DNA from: Sarcina sp051650825
GTDB taxonomy: Bacteria; Bacillota; Clostridia; Clostridiales; Clostridiaceae
Reading direction: 5' to 3'
Assembly: GCA_051650825.1 (NCBI GenBank)
Contig: JBOFRC010000197.1
Location: 15,382-79,381 of the forward strand
DNA: 64,000 bases
The position numbers and the translations under genes were made by a program. This document shows, piece after piece, positions 9,560 through 18,770 of the stretch. The notes below the pieces were generated by a model. It was given only the letters and a program-made list of their open reading frames with translations. It was not told where the DNA came from and searched no databases. Every line of letters begins with the position of its first letter. Within the stretch, counting starts at the first letter, position 1.

Positions 9560-10753
9560 TTAAATTAAAGTTTCATAATTTAGAGGATATTCCCCCTCAT
9601 CTCCAATTAATGATTCTATATACATAGTAGCTTCTTTGCTCAAAATACTGCCCTTATTTTTAATCCACTCAATTGGCACAAATTTTGTTTTATTAGCAAC
9701 CTTTTTAGCTTCAATTAAATAAGGTCTAGATTTATATTTTAATCTGTCTTCTACAGTGATACTAACCATTGACCCATTTTTGCACAATAAAGATTTTTCA
9801 ATTGCATATCTACCTACTTCCTCAGCTTCTTTTAAATCTATTTTAGAAACACAGTGCATAGCAGCTCTTTGTAAAGTGTTTAATTCTAACACTCTAACTT
9901 TTTTGGCTATTTCATTTCTAATTAAAATATGTTTTAGAGCTTGTCCAACTCCCCCTAGATGACTATGTGCAAATTTATCAAAAGCATCTGGCGCTGAAGC
10001 TATAAAATCACCTCTTCTATTTTTCACACCTTCTGAAACCACTATATATAATGATTTTTTTTCATTATATATTCTTTTTGCATCTTTTATAAATTCTTCT
10101 TCATTAAAAGGTATTTCTGGTATATACAATAAATCTGCACACTCTTTTCCATTAACTTTAGCAAGTCCACCAGCTATAGCAAGCCATCCCGTATCTCTTC
10201 CCATAACTTCTACTATAAAAATTCCATTTTTACTATATACTACGGAATCTAAATATGTCTCTAAAACTGATGTATAAATAAATTTAGCTGAACTTGCAAA
10301 CCCAGGACAATGATCTATATACATCAAATCATTATCAATGGTTTTTGGAATACCTATAAATTTTATTGGTATATTTTTAAGCTCGGCATATTCTCCTAGC
10401 TTTACTACGGTATCCATCGAATCATTGCCACCTATATAGAAAAAAGTTTGAATATCATTTTTCATTAATACCTTAATAATTTTCTCATATTCCTTAGAAT
10501 TTTTTCTATAATCTTCAAGCTTGTATCTACAAGATCCTAAAGCTGATGCTGGTGAATTTTTAATTCTTTCCAATTTATCATTATCAAGCTCAGATAAATT
10601 TATTATTTTTCCGGCTAAAATTCCTTCTATTCCATTCATTCCACCTAAAACTTTTTTATAAATTCCTAAGTGTTGATTTTCTTTTATAACACCATAAATA
10701 CTAGAGTTTATAACTGTTGTTGGTCCTCCAGACTGTGCTATTATACAATTCAT
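9560..10753 (-). CDS. pfp: 6-phosphofructokinase, PPi-dependent type
   Basis: Phosphorylates fructose-6-phosphate. 397 residues. Seen: N-terminal SGGPTTVIN; GGNDSMDT (residues 108-115), where ATP enzymes carry GGDGS; and IPKTIDND with Lys137, where ATP enzymes have Gly. The Lys at this site is the classical mark of PPi-dependent phosphofructokinases (established knowledge). Asn110 replaces the Asp of many PPi enzymes, so donor choice should be tested. Substrate motifs MGRDTGWLA and the late LNTLQRAA are present. ATG at 10753 follows TAGGAGGGATTTTAAT. First gene of a two-gene unit with ppdK. Confidence 0.9.
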   Translation of the reverse strand: MNCIIAQSGGPTTVINSSIYGVIKENQHLGIYKKVLGGMNGIEGILAGKIINLSELDNDKLERIKNSPASALGSCRYKLEDYRKNSKEYEKIIKVLMKNDIQTFFYIGGNDSMDTVVKLGEYAELKNIPIKFIGIPKTIDNDLMYIDHCPGFASSAKFIYTSVLETYLDSVVYSKNGIFIVEVMGRDTGWLAIAGGLAKVNGKECADLLYIPEIPFNEEEFIKDAKRIYNEKKSLYIVVSEGVKNRRGDFIASAPDAFDKFAHSHLGGVGQALKHILIRNEIAKKVRVLELNTLQRAAMHCVSKIDLKEAEEVGRYAIEKSLLCKNGSMVSITVEDRLKYKSRPYLIEAKKVANKTKFVPIEWIKNKGSILSKEATMYIESLIGDEGEYPLNYETLI

Positions 10754-11053
10754 ATTAAAATCCCTCCTAAAAGACTACTCTATTTATGTAAAATAATTAA
10801 TAAAGTATAACTTAATTAAAATATAAGCTATATTATATATTAATTCAAGTAATTAATTCATATTATGGAATTTTTGAATTTTCAAAAATACAAAAGTAAG
10901 AAAGTTTTATTGATAATGTTTTTATAAATTAATATATTTTGTATTTTTATATTAAACATGTAGCTCTAAAATTTTTTTTATATTTTATTTTAAAAATTCT
11001 TATAGTCTAATTTTTTTTGTACATACTATAAATGAGAAATTTAATTTTTATTG
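10754..11053. other. intergenic region between divergent pfp and the UVDE-like gene
   Basis: About 300 very AT-rich bases that must hold both divergent promoters. I see TACTATAAAT near 11025-11034 as a possible -10 for the plus-strand gene, but no convincing -35, riboswitch or small gene. Confidence 0.5.
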
Positions 11054-11096
11054 AAAGGTGGTGGAATGCTACAAATATTTTTTAGTAGCATATATT

Positions 11097-12344
11097 ATGA
11101 AAATTGGTTACGCGTCTTCTCCTTTAACAATAAATGCTAGAACAAATAAAAAAGTAGTATCAAAATATTTCTCTAACGAAGATTTTATAAACTCCTTAAA
11201 AATTAATTTAGAAAATTTGAAAAAAATTTTAGAATATAACATAGAAAATGATATAAAACTTTTTGAAATCAGCTCTGACATCTTAGATAATGCTAAATTT
11301 TTTGATGCTGATGAAGATTGGACTAGCATTTTAAAAAAAGAATTAAATGAATTATCTACACTTATTCAAAAACATAGTCTTAGGATTACTATGTTTCCAC
11401 AAAAATTCACATTATTAAATTCACCTAATCTAGAGGTAGTAGAAAAAGCTATAGAATTTTTAAATATTCATATTAAATTTATGGATGCATTAAACTTAGA
11501 TAGTAGTAATAAAATTTTTCTAGAAGTAGGTGGTATTTATACTAATAAAAATGCAGCTAAAGAACGATTTATAAATGTTTATAACACCCTACCACACACT
11601 CTAAAAAACAAGCTCGTATTAATTAATGATAAAAAGAATTTTTCATTTATAGATTTACTTGAAATTCATAAACGTACAAAAGCCACTATTAGTATAAATA
11701 TTTTATATGATGAAGTATTTAATAATAGCAATCTTACACTAAAAGAAAAATTTGAAAAACTTTCAGAAACATGGAATTTAAAAGACGAGAAAATAATAAT
11801 TCATTACAGCACTCAAAATCATACTAAAAAGAAAGGCTTTATAGCTAATACTATTAATATAGATGAATTTTTAGATATTTACCCAACACTTAAAACTTTT
11901 TCTACTGATATTTGTCTAGAATTTAATGATAAAAATATCTCAGTAATAAAATGTCAAAATATTATTTCAGAAATTAAAAATGGTAGTTTTTCTAAAGTTG
12001 CAATAAAAGCTGAATTTGAAAAATATAAACTCTTAATTTTAGAAAGAGGTGAAGAATTTGTCTCTTCTGCAGAGCTATTAGCTAATTCAACTGACTCTAT
12101 AATAGAATTTTACAGATTTATAAATAAAGTATTAGAACAATTTGTAAATACCTACACAGAAATATTAGCTATAAGAGAAGCCCTTAAAATCATGAGTAAA
12201 TTCATAAAGCATGCTGAAAAAAATCATATTGAAAAATTACTTTTAAATAATAAACTTAAAAGATGTAAAAGTTACATGCTAGAAATAGCACTTAGAAACA
12301 ATGTAGATATTATATTAAAAACTTATTTTTTCTCCTCAATTTAA
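11097..12344 (+). CDS. UVDE/UvsE-family protein, metal site largely degenerate
   Basis: TIM-barrel relative of UV damage endonuclease. The fold is clear from GYASSPLTINARTN, RITMFPQKFTLLNSP (residues 96-110), FLEVGGIYTNKNAAKERF, IIIHYSTQN and DICLEFNDK, with a C-terminal extension of about 120 residues. Compared with the Thermus enzyme as I remember it, metal ligands are mostly lost: His101 is Phe100, His143 is Glu143, Glu175 is Ile176, Asp200 is Asn201, His203 is Tyr204, and the His69 and His244 positions also differ. Only the His231 and Glu269 equivalents (His236, Glu275) remain. I infer a non-nuclease role. Start uncertain: a good Shine-Dalgarno (AAAGGTG, 11054-11060) points to ATG 11066, one frame off; the in-frame ORF reaches GTG 11058. 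ATG 11097 gives the conserved N-terminus. Confidence 0.75.
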   Translation: MKIGYASSPLTINARTNKKVVSKYFSNEDFINSLKINLENLKKILEYNIENDIKLFEISSDILDNAKFFDADEDWTSILKKELNELSTLIQKHSLRITMFPQKFTLLNSPNLEVVEKAIEFLNIHIKFMDALNLDSSNKIFLEVGGIYTNKNAAKERFINVYNTLPHTLKNKLVLINDKKNFSFIDLLEIHKRTKATISINILYDEVFNNSNLTLKEKFEKLSETWNLKDEKIIIHYSTQNHTKKKGFIANTINIDEFLDIYPTLKTFSTDICLEFNDKNISVIKCQNIISEIKNGSFSKVAIKAEFEKYKLLILERGEEFVSSAELLANSTDSIIEFYRFINKVLEQFVNTYTEILAIREALKIMSKFIKHAEKNHIEKLLLNNKLKRCKSYMLEIALRNNVDIILKTYFFSSI

Positions 12345-12416
12345 TTTTAATACTCTGTCACAACTTACTTTACTTATTAATATATTAGTATCAAAAGAAG
12401 TATTTTGGAGGCTTAT

Positions 12417-13034
12417 ATGACTATCCTATCAGTCATGCTATTTGTTCTCTCAGCAAGTTTAGATACCTTTGTTGTGTCTCTTGCATATGGAGCTAAGAAA
12501 ATAAATATAGGCTTTCTGAGCAACCTTGTTATTTCCTTAATATCTTCAAGTGGTACTTTTTTATCAATGTTCTTAGGATATAAGTTGATAAACATAATAT
12601 CTCTAACAGTATCAAATTTATTTGGAACTATTGTCCTTCTCATTTTAGGAGTTTATTTTATATTAGATTATAGGAAAAGCAAAAACCCTAAAAACCTAGA
12701 ATCTCTTTGCGGAAATAAAAGTACCTGTGCTAAAGCTATTTTAGCCTTTCCTGAAATAGTAGATATAGATAAATCTGGCTCTATAGAACTAAAAGAAGCT
12801 ATAATCCTATCATTAGCACTCACTTTAAATAATTTCGCACTAGGTTTAGCTGCAAGTGTCACAGGACTTGATATCACTGTAACAACACTTTTCACTTTTA
12901 TATTTTCATTTATTTTAATTCCTCTTGGTATGCTAGCCTCTAAGAAAATTAAAAATAAAAAATTAACGGAAAAATGTAGTTTGATATCAGGAATAATTAT
13001 TATATTCTTAGCTCTAATAGAAGTTTTCATTTGA
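12417..13034 (+). CDS. ytaF: YtaF-type (MntP-like) sporulation membrane protein
   Basis: Small integral membrane protein of the MntP/YtaF superfamily; YtaF is linked to sporulation in bacilli, biochemical role unknown. 205 residues, about six hydrophobic segments, in two repeated halves each with a conserved acidic/Asn motif: SASLDTFVVSLAYG near residue 14 and LALTLNNFALGLAAS. The central DIDKSGSIELKEAI loop is the YtaF signature. ATG at 12417 has GGAGG five bases upstream; the longer ORF start at 12405 has none. Monocistronic, converging on the dbpA-like gene, with a shared hairpin between them. Confidence 0.85.
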   Translation: MTILSVMLFVLSASLDTFVVSLAYGAKKINIGFLSNLVISLISSSGTFLSMFLGYKLINIISLTVSNLFGTIVLLILGVYFILDYRKSKNPKNLESLCGNKSTCAKAILAFPEIVDIDKSGSIELKEAIILSLALTLNNFALGLAASVTGLDITVTTLFTFIFSFILIPLGMLASKKIKNKKLTEKCSLISGIIIIFLALIEVFI

Positions 13035-13071
13035 TTATTTCAAACAATATTCTCTTCTATTATTAACATAA

Positions 13072-13102
13072 AACCCTACATAGTATAATTCTATGTAGGG
13101 TT
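13072..13102. terminator. bidirectional hairpin between ytaF and the helicase gene
   Basis: Perfect 12-bp stem AACCCTACATAG / CTATGTAGGGTT with a 7-base loop, between two convergent genes (ends 13034 and 13132). T-tracts are short on both sides, so efficiency is uncertain. Confidence 0.7.
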
Positions 13103-13131
13103 AGTTCATTAATTTAAATCTTCTAAAATAT

Positions 13132-14571
13132 TTAAGACTTAGCTTTTGTCACTCTTATTTTTTTACCTTTTATAGTAACTTCTCTATGATTCTTTAATAC
13201 TAAGTTACCTTTTCCATTTAAGATATCAACATAAGAGAAACCATCTTGCACATCAATAATTCCAATATCATCTCCTGTTAATCCTTTTAAATTACTCATT
13301 GTTCCTACTATATCAAAAGCTCTAAGCTTTTTCTTTTTCCCACCACTTAAATGTAATTTCATAACACCAGAAATGACTTCTTTAGGAGCACCTTGTTTTC
13401 TTTCAGCTAACATTTTTCTTTGAGCATCCTTAAATTTATTCTTACAAGCTTTAGCAATTGCTTCTGATGGAATTTCACCAACCGGTACTTCTCTGCCAAT
13501 GTACTCCTCTATAGCTTTTAAAAACTTTTCTTCAAAAGGTGAAACAAAAGTAACAGCTTCCCCCTCTTTTCCTGCTCTTCCTGTTCTACCAATTCTATGA
13601 ACATAGCTATCTTGTTCCATTGGAACTTCATAATTCACAACAAGTTGTATATGATCTATATGTATTCCTCTAGCTGCAAGATCTGTCGCTACCATAACTT
13701 TATATTCTTTATTTTTAAATTGTTTCATTACATCTATACGTTCTGACTGCTTCATATCCCCGTGAATTTGACATGTTACAATACCTTCCTTTTTAAGAAG
13801 AGTAGTTATTGCCTTAACTTCATCTTTAGTATTGCAAAATACTATAGTGCTCTCTGGATTTTTAGCATATAAATACTTCCAAAGTGTTTTAAGCTTATCT
13901 TTCTTCTCTAGTGACACATATGACTCATATATTTTTCCTTCATTTACAAACTTAGCCTTAACATCAAGTTCAACTGGTTTATTCATATATTTTTCACATA
14001 ATACTTTTATCTCTCTTGGAACTGTTGCTGAGAATAATGCTGTCATCTTTTCTTTAGGAGTCATATCAAATATTTGCGTTAACTGATCTATAAATCCCAT
14101 GTTAAGCATTTTATCTCCCTCATCAATAATCATGAACTTTATTTTCTCTATTTTTAAAGTTCCTCTATTAAGATGGTCAATTATACGTCCTGGTGTACCA
14201 ACTACTATATGTACTCTTTGTTTCAGTTCTCTTATCTGATCATTATATGGCATTTTCCCAAAAATAGCTGCTGCTCTAACCTTTTTAAGTCTACCAATAT
14301 TCCCAATTTCTTCTTTAACCTGTAATGCTAATTCTCTAGTTGGTACTAATATTAAAACTTGAACGTCATTTTCTTCCGTATTTACAATTTGACATGCCGG
14401 TATAGAAAAAGCTGCTGTTTTCCCTGACCCTGTCTTTGACTTTACAATTAAATCATTCCCTTTTAACAAATAAGGTATAGCTTCCCTTTGAACATCTGAT
14501 GGATTTATATATCCTAAATCCTCTAATGCTGTAATTATTTTATTATCTAAATTCAACTTTTTAAAGCTCAT
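13132..14571 (-). CDS. dbpA: DEAD-box RNA helicase, DbpA/YxiN type
   Basis: ATP-dependent RNA helicase; the C-terminal DbpA RNA-binding domain usually directs this class to 23S rRNA hairpin 92 during 50S assembly. 479 residues. Seen: Q motif PSDVQREAI, Walker A SKTGSGKT (45-52), PTRELA, TPGR, SAT, HRIGRTGRAG, and a C-terminal domain (about 400-479) with LRAFDIVGTMSN and GFSYVDILNGKG. Motif II reads DEGD (150-153) instead of DEAD. ATG at 14571 follows GGAGGAAGTCAGAAAT. Monocistronic. Confidence 0.92.
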   Translation of the reverse strand: MSFKKLNLDNKIITALEDLGYINPSDVQREAIPYLLKGNDLIVKSKTGSGKTAAFSIPACQIVNTEENDVQVLILVPTRELALQVKEEIGNIGRLKKVRAAAIFGKMPYNDQIRELKQRVHIVVGTPGRIIDHLNRGTLKIEKIKFMIIDEGDKMLNMGFIDQLTQIFDMTPKEKMTALFSATVPREIKVLCEKYMNKPVELDVKAKFVNEGKIYESYVSLEKKDKLKTLWKYLYAKNPESTIVFCNTKDEVKAITTLLKKEGIVTCQIHGDMKQSERIDVMKQFKNKEYKVMVATDLAARGIHIDHIQLVVNYEVPMEQDSYVHRIGRTGRAGKEGEAVTFVSPFEEKFLKAIEEYIGREVPVGEIPSEAIAKACKNKFKDAQRKMLAERKQGAPKEVISGVMKLHLSGGKKKKLRAFDIVGTMSNLKGLTGDDIGIIDVQDGFSYVDILNGKGNLVLKNHREVTIKGKKIRVTKAKS

Positions 14572-14681
14572 ATTTCTGACTTCCTCCGATTCATCCTATA
14601 GCTCAAATTTATATATTCTTAGCTAATCTTCGTTAATTATAACAAATAACATCAGTAGTTGCACTCATTTAAAATTTATAT

Positions 14682-14718
14682 ATTAAAAAGTCATAGTAAA
14701 ATTATATTTACTATGACT
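14682..14718 (-). terminator. terminator after the MATE gene
   Basis: Perfect 12-bp stem AGTCATAGTAAA / TTTACTATGACT (14689-14718), then TTTTTAATAT on the minus strand, 20 bases past the MATE stop. Confidence 0.85.
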
Positions 14719-14738
14719 ACTAAATTTACATATTTATT

Positions 14739-16127
14739 TTATGTTTGTATCGCCTGAGCCCCTATATCGCCAACTAAACATTTAGCCCACTTTCCACTTT
14801 TAAGCCTTTTTGAGCATAAGACAAACTTTATAATTTCTTCTAATGAAACAAGCATTATAACATATTGTACTTCAAGATTTAAGAAAACAGCTCCAATAAA
14901 TGCAAGCGGAACACCAACACACCACATAGGTATAGCTTCTGCCTTTAAAGCATATCCTGCATCTCCGCCTCCTCGTAAAACTCCAACAATAATAACAAGA
15001 TTCATCATTCTTATAGGTGCTAAAAGTGCGAAAACAACTAATATATAAACAGAATATTCTTTAACCTGTGCAGATACATTAAAAAGATTAACTAATGCAC
15101 TAGATGTTAATATCATCATAGCTCCTAAAATAAAACCTGTTATACAAGATAAAATAGTAACTTTATTTCCATACTCTTTTGCCTTGTCCTCATTGCCAGC
15201 ACCTATTTGGTTTCCTATCATAACTAGAGAAGCACTTGCCATACTCATGCATAAAACCATAAATACGTTTTGTACATTTATACATATTTGTACAGCTGCC
15301 ATTGCTGATGTACCAATTTGACCATACGCTACAGAATATAAAAAATTCCCAATTCCCCAGCAAATATCGTTAAGTAAAACAGGTACAATAGCTTTATAAA
15401 CTTCTTTTGAAAACTCTAAATCAAAATCAAAAAACTCTTTAATCTGACCTTTAAAAACTTCATTTTTAGATGCTATCCAAATTAAAAGTCCAGCCTCTAA
15501 AAATCTAGCTATAACTGTAGCTATTGCAGCTCCTTTAACACCAAGTTCGGGCATTCCAAACTTACCGAAAATAAGACAATAATTTAAAATTATATTAGTT
15601 AATATTGCTATAGTACTAACATACATAGGACTTTTAGTATCTTCTACGCTCCTAAGCCCATAAGCTATTCCAATTGTAATTCCATTAACAACATAACTTA
15701 ATAACATAACACCTAAATAATTTTTTACAAGTGTTATTACTATAATATCATCGCTAAAAATTTTAGCTATAAACTCTGCTCCAAATAAAACAACAAAAGT
15801 TCCTATTACCCCAACTATACAGCTACTAAGTATACTTAGCCCCATAGTTTTTTTGATATTATGTTTATCTTTCTTTCCCCAAAATTGTGATATAAAAATA
15901 CTACTTCCACCAGCAATTCCAAACATAAACAGTTGAACTAAAAAATTAACTTGATTTCCTATTCCAACTGCTGCAACTGGATTATCCCCTAAGGCTCCAA
16001 CCATCATAGTATCTGCCATACTTAATGATGACATAAGTAAATTTTGTATAATAATTGGTAAAGCTAATACTATTAAAGTATTATAGAATTTTTTATCACT
16101 CATTAGGTAATTTAGCTTCCTTTTCAT
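14739..16127 (-). CDS. MATE family efflux transporter
   Basis: Cation-coupled multidrug/metabolite exporter of the inner membrane. 462 residues, normal MATE length, about 12 hydrophobic segments arranged as two halves; N-terminal ALPIIIQNLLMSSLSMADTM with the typical GxxGNxV-like region (VAAVGIGNQVNF), and a second-half MASASLVMIGNQIGAGNEDKA motif. ATG at 16127 follows CGAAGGGGGACACGCAT; a small inverted repeat (TTCG/CGAA, 16141-16153) sits just upstream. Substrate cannot be read from sequence. Confidence 0.93.
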   Translation of the reverse strand: MKRKLNYLMSDKKFYNTLIVLALPIIIQNLLMSSLSMADTMMVGALGDNPVAAVGIGNQVNFLVQLFMFGIAGGSSIFISQFWGKKDKHNIKKTMGLSILSSCIVGVIGTFVVLFGAEFIAKIFSDDIIVITLVKNYLGVMLLSYVVNGITIGIAYGLRSVEDTKSPMYVSTIAILTNIILNYCLIFGKFGMPELGVKGAAIATVIARFLEAGLLIWIASKNEVFKGQIKEFFDFDLEFSKEVYKAIVPVLLNDICWGIGNFLYSVAYGQIGTSAMAAVQICINVQNVFMVLCMSMASASLVMIGNQIGAGNEDKAKEYGNKVTILSCITGFILGAMMILTSSALVNLFNVSAQVKEYSVYILVVFALLAPIRMMNLVIIVGVLRGGGDAGYALKAEAIPMWCVGVPLAFIGAVFLNLEVQYVIMLVSLEEIIKFVLCSKRLKSGKWAKCLVGDIGAQAIQT

Positions 16128-16170
16128 ATGCGTGTCCCCCTTCGACGTACGAATTAGAAATTAATTACAT

Positions 16171-16202
16171 AACTAAAGCACCCTATCGAAGTAGGATGCT
16201 TT
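16171..16202 (-). terminator. terminator after fabV
   Basis: Minus strand stem AAAGCATCCTA / TAGGGTGCTTT with one G-U pair and loop CTTCGA (16175-16202); the U-tract is short. It separates fabV from the MATE gene. Confidence 0.65.
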
Positions 16203-16279
16203 AATTTAAATACTAATATTATGATATTCTAATTATCTAAAATAGACTACTTATTTATTATTAAATCTTTTTGAACAAA

Positions 16280-17446
16280 CTATTTAATATCAACATCTAA
16301 GTTATAATCTATATTGTCAAATCCAAATCCAAATAATTTAAAGAAATCTTCTCTAAATCCTTTTACATCTGTTATTTCAAAGACATTATCTGAATTTATA
16401 AGAGGCCATATTTTTAAAATTTCTTCTTGAACGTCCTCTCTCATTTCTAAGTCATCAAGTCTAATTCTACCTTCTTTATCAAAATTAAGAGGCTTCTCAC
16501 CATAAAGTTCTTCAAATAGTCTATATATTTGCTCTATACATCCTTCATGAATTCCTTTTTCCTTCATAACTTTATAAAGAAGCGATACATATAGCGAAAT
16601 TACAGGTATAGCAGAACTTGCTTGAGTAACTAATGCTTTATTAACTGATACATACGCTTTACCATTAATATTTTCAATAATAGAATTAATTTTAGGAACT
16701 GTCACATCAAGATCAGACTTAGCTGCACCTATTGTACCATTTTTGTATATAGGTTCTGTTATTTGTGGTCCAAGATAACTATAAGCTATTGTCTTTACGC
16801 CTTCAGATAAAAGTTTTTCTTTACTTAACTCTTCTACCCAAAGCTTCCAGTCTTCTCCACCCATTACTTTAATTGTTCCTTCTATCTCTTCTTCTGAAGC
16901 TGGGTCTATTGTAACATCAAAGATTCTTCCAGTATGGAAATCTATAGTTTTACTGCTAAATGCATCTCCTATAGGTTTTAAACTTGAATTAGCAACTTCT
17001 CCTGTTTCAGGAATAACTCTTTTTGGAGCTGCAAGTGAATATATTAAAAGATCAATTGTTCCCATCTCTTCTCTGATTTTCTCAATTGCTTCTGCTTTTA
17101 TCTCATCTGAAAAAGCATCACCATTCATTTTGATATATTTTAGTCCATTTTTTTCAAAATGATTTTTTACAGCTTCTGTATTATACCACCCTGCTGAAGC
17201 TGTTCTTCTTTCTGTTGCAGGTCTTTCATAACTGATTGCAAGGACATTAGCATTACATGATAAACCAGCTACTATTGTACTTGCTAAACCATACCCAGCC
17301 CCTGCTCCTATTACTAAAACATTTTTTATATCTTTAATTTTATTTTTACTTTCAACATAATCAATTTGTCTTTTAACATTTTCTCTGCATCCAACAGGAT
17401 GTGATGTTGTACATATGAATCCTCTAAATTTAGGTTCTATTATCAT
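16280..17446 (-). CDS. fabV: trans-2-enoyl-CoA/ACP reductase
   Basis: NADH-dependent reduction of enoyl-thioesters: the last step of the fatty acid elongation cycle, or crotonyl-CoA reduction. 388 residues, usual FabV length. Seen: N-terminal EPKFRGFICTTSHPVGC, the Rossmann loop VIGAGAGYGLAS, and the FabV catalytic pattern with Tyr and Lys spaced by eight (Y-x8-K) in IYKNGTIGAAKSDLD. ATG at 17446 follows TAAGGAGAGATAAG. Upstream (17470-17492) is a half-conserved copy of the palindrome found before the FabK-like gene, suggesting shared control by a FabT-type regulator (inference). Confidence 0.95.
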   Translation of the reverse strand: MIIEPKFRGFICTTSHPVGCRENVKRQIDYVESKNKIKDIKNVLVIGAGAGYGLASTIVAGLSCNANVLAISYERPATERRTASAGWYNTEAVKNHFEKNGLKYIKMNGDAFSDEIKAEAIEKIREEMGTIDLLIYSLAAPKRVIPETGEVANSSLKPIGDAFSSKTIDFHTGRIFDVTIDPASEEEIEGTIKVMGGEDWKLWVEELSKEKLLSEGVKTIAYSYLGPQITEPIYKNGTIGAAKSDLDVTVPKINSIIENINGKAYVSVNKALVTQASSAIPVISLYVSLLYKVMKEKGIHEGCIEQIYRLFEELYGEKPLNFDKEGRIRLDDLEMREDVQEEILKIWPLINSDNVFEITDVKGFREDFFKLFGFGFDNIDYNLDVDIK

Positions 17447-17469
17447 CTTATCTCTCCTTAAATTACATC

Positions 17470-17492
17470 AATATTTTGATTTGTAAAACAAT
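17470..17492. promoter_or_regulatory. candidate fatty-acid-synthesis operator upstream of fabV
   Basis: The left half AATATTTTGATT is identical to the palindrome at 18771-18793; the right half is degenerate (AAAACAATAT). It ends about 24 bases upstream of the fabV start codon. Confidence 0.45.
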
Positions 17493-17669
17493 ATATCAAA
17501 TATATCATAAATTATTTATTTTTGTCATCTTCCCTATATAGCCTAGAATACTCTTAATTTTTTATAATTAGGAGTTATTGCTTTTTACTAAAGGTAAATG
17601 CATATTTAATAAACTCTTTATACTTAATTTATTTAAATAGTCATTTGCATTTAGATAATTCCCTATATT

Positions 17670-18740
17670 TTATGCATCCTTTAGCTCAGTACATAATTCA
17701 TTTATAAGATCTTCAACTTTAACAATTTTATCAATTCTATGTGCATTAGCACCACAGAAAATAAGCCCTTCATCTAAATCACCTTTAGCTGAATTTATAA
17801 GAGCCTGACTTATACAGTAAGGTGTTTCTTTCGGATTACAAGGTATTAAGCAATCATAACATCTCTTTACAGGTATTCTACCTTGAGCATTAAATGTTTT
17901 AATAAACTTATTATTCATACCTCTTCCTGGCATTCCAACCGGACTCTTTAATAAAACTATATCTTCTTGTGTACTATTTACATAATATTGCTTGAATGCA
18001 TCACTTGCATCACATTCTTCTGTAGCTACAAATCTAGTTCCCATTTGAACACCATCTGCACCAAGTCTCATAAATTTAGCTATATCATATCCTGTATAAA
18101 TTCCACCTGCTGCAATTACAGGTATTTCTTTGTTGTATTTTTCTTCATATTCTTTTTTAGCTTCCACAATACCTACTATTTCATCTTCTAGGCATTCCAT
18201 TTTTTCTTCAATTTCATCATTTTTAAAACCAAGATGACCACCAGCTTTAGGTCCTTCAACTACTATCATATCTGGTGCTACTTGATGTCTTTTATCCCAC
18301 ATTTTAAGAATAAGTTTAGCCCCTTTTATTGAAGATACTATAGGTGCTATTTTTATGCTAGCATCCTTAACAAACTTAGGAAGATCTTTTGGTATTCCAG
18401 CACCTGATATTATAAGATCAGCGCCCCCTTCTATTGCAGCTTGAACAAATTTATCGTATCTTTCCATAGCTACCATTATATTAACTCCAATGATTCCTCC
18501 ATTAGATATTTCTTTAGCTTTTTGTATATGTGCTTTTAAGGCTCTTGTATTAGCCTCAAGATTGTTTTTAATAAAATCATCTTCTCTGTATCCTGGTTGT
18601 GCTGCTGAAATAACTCCTATGCCTCCACACTTAGCTACGTTTCCAGCTAATTTTGAAAGAGATACTCCAACTCCCATTCCACCTTGAATTATAGGTAATT
18701 TTGAAACTAGGTTTCCTATTTTAAGTGGTTTTATATCCAT
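17670..18740 (-). CDS. FMN-dependent nitronate monooxygenase / FabK-like reductase
   Basis: Flavoprotein of the 2-nitropropane dioxygenase superfamily, which includes enoyl-ACP reductase II (FabK). 356 residues. Seen: N-terminal PIIQGGMGVGVS, SGAGIPKDLP, VVEGPKAGGHLG, PVIAAGGIYTGYDIAKFMRLGADGVQMGTRF, and a C-terminal cysteine-rich segment CYDCLIPCNPKETPYC that FabK lacks. ATG at 18740 follows AAGGGAAGTAATAGATT. A perfect FabT-like palindrome upstream and the fabV neighbour argue for a lipid role; sequence alone cannot separate it from nitronate monooxygenase. Confidence 0.85.
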   Translation of the reverse strand: MDIKPLKIGNLVSKLPIIQGGMGVGVSLSKLAGNVAKCGGIGVISAAQPGYREDDFIKNNLEANTRALKAHIQKAKEISNGGIIGVNIMVAMERYDKFVQAAIEGGADLIISGAGIPKDLPKFVKDASIKIAPIVSSIKGAKLILKMWDKRHQVAPDMIVVEGPKAGGHLGFKNDEIEEKMECLEDEIVGIVEAKKEYEEKYNKEIPVIAAGGIYTGYDIAKFMRLGADGVQMGTRFVATEECDASDAFKQYYVNSTQEDIVLLKSPVGMPGRGMNNKFIKTFNAQGRIPVKRCYDCLIPCNPKETPYCISQALINSAKGDLDEGLIFCGANAHRIDKIVKVEDLINELCTELKDA

Positions 18741-18770
18741 AATCTATTACTTCCCTTCTTTTCAAACTCA

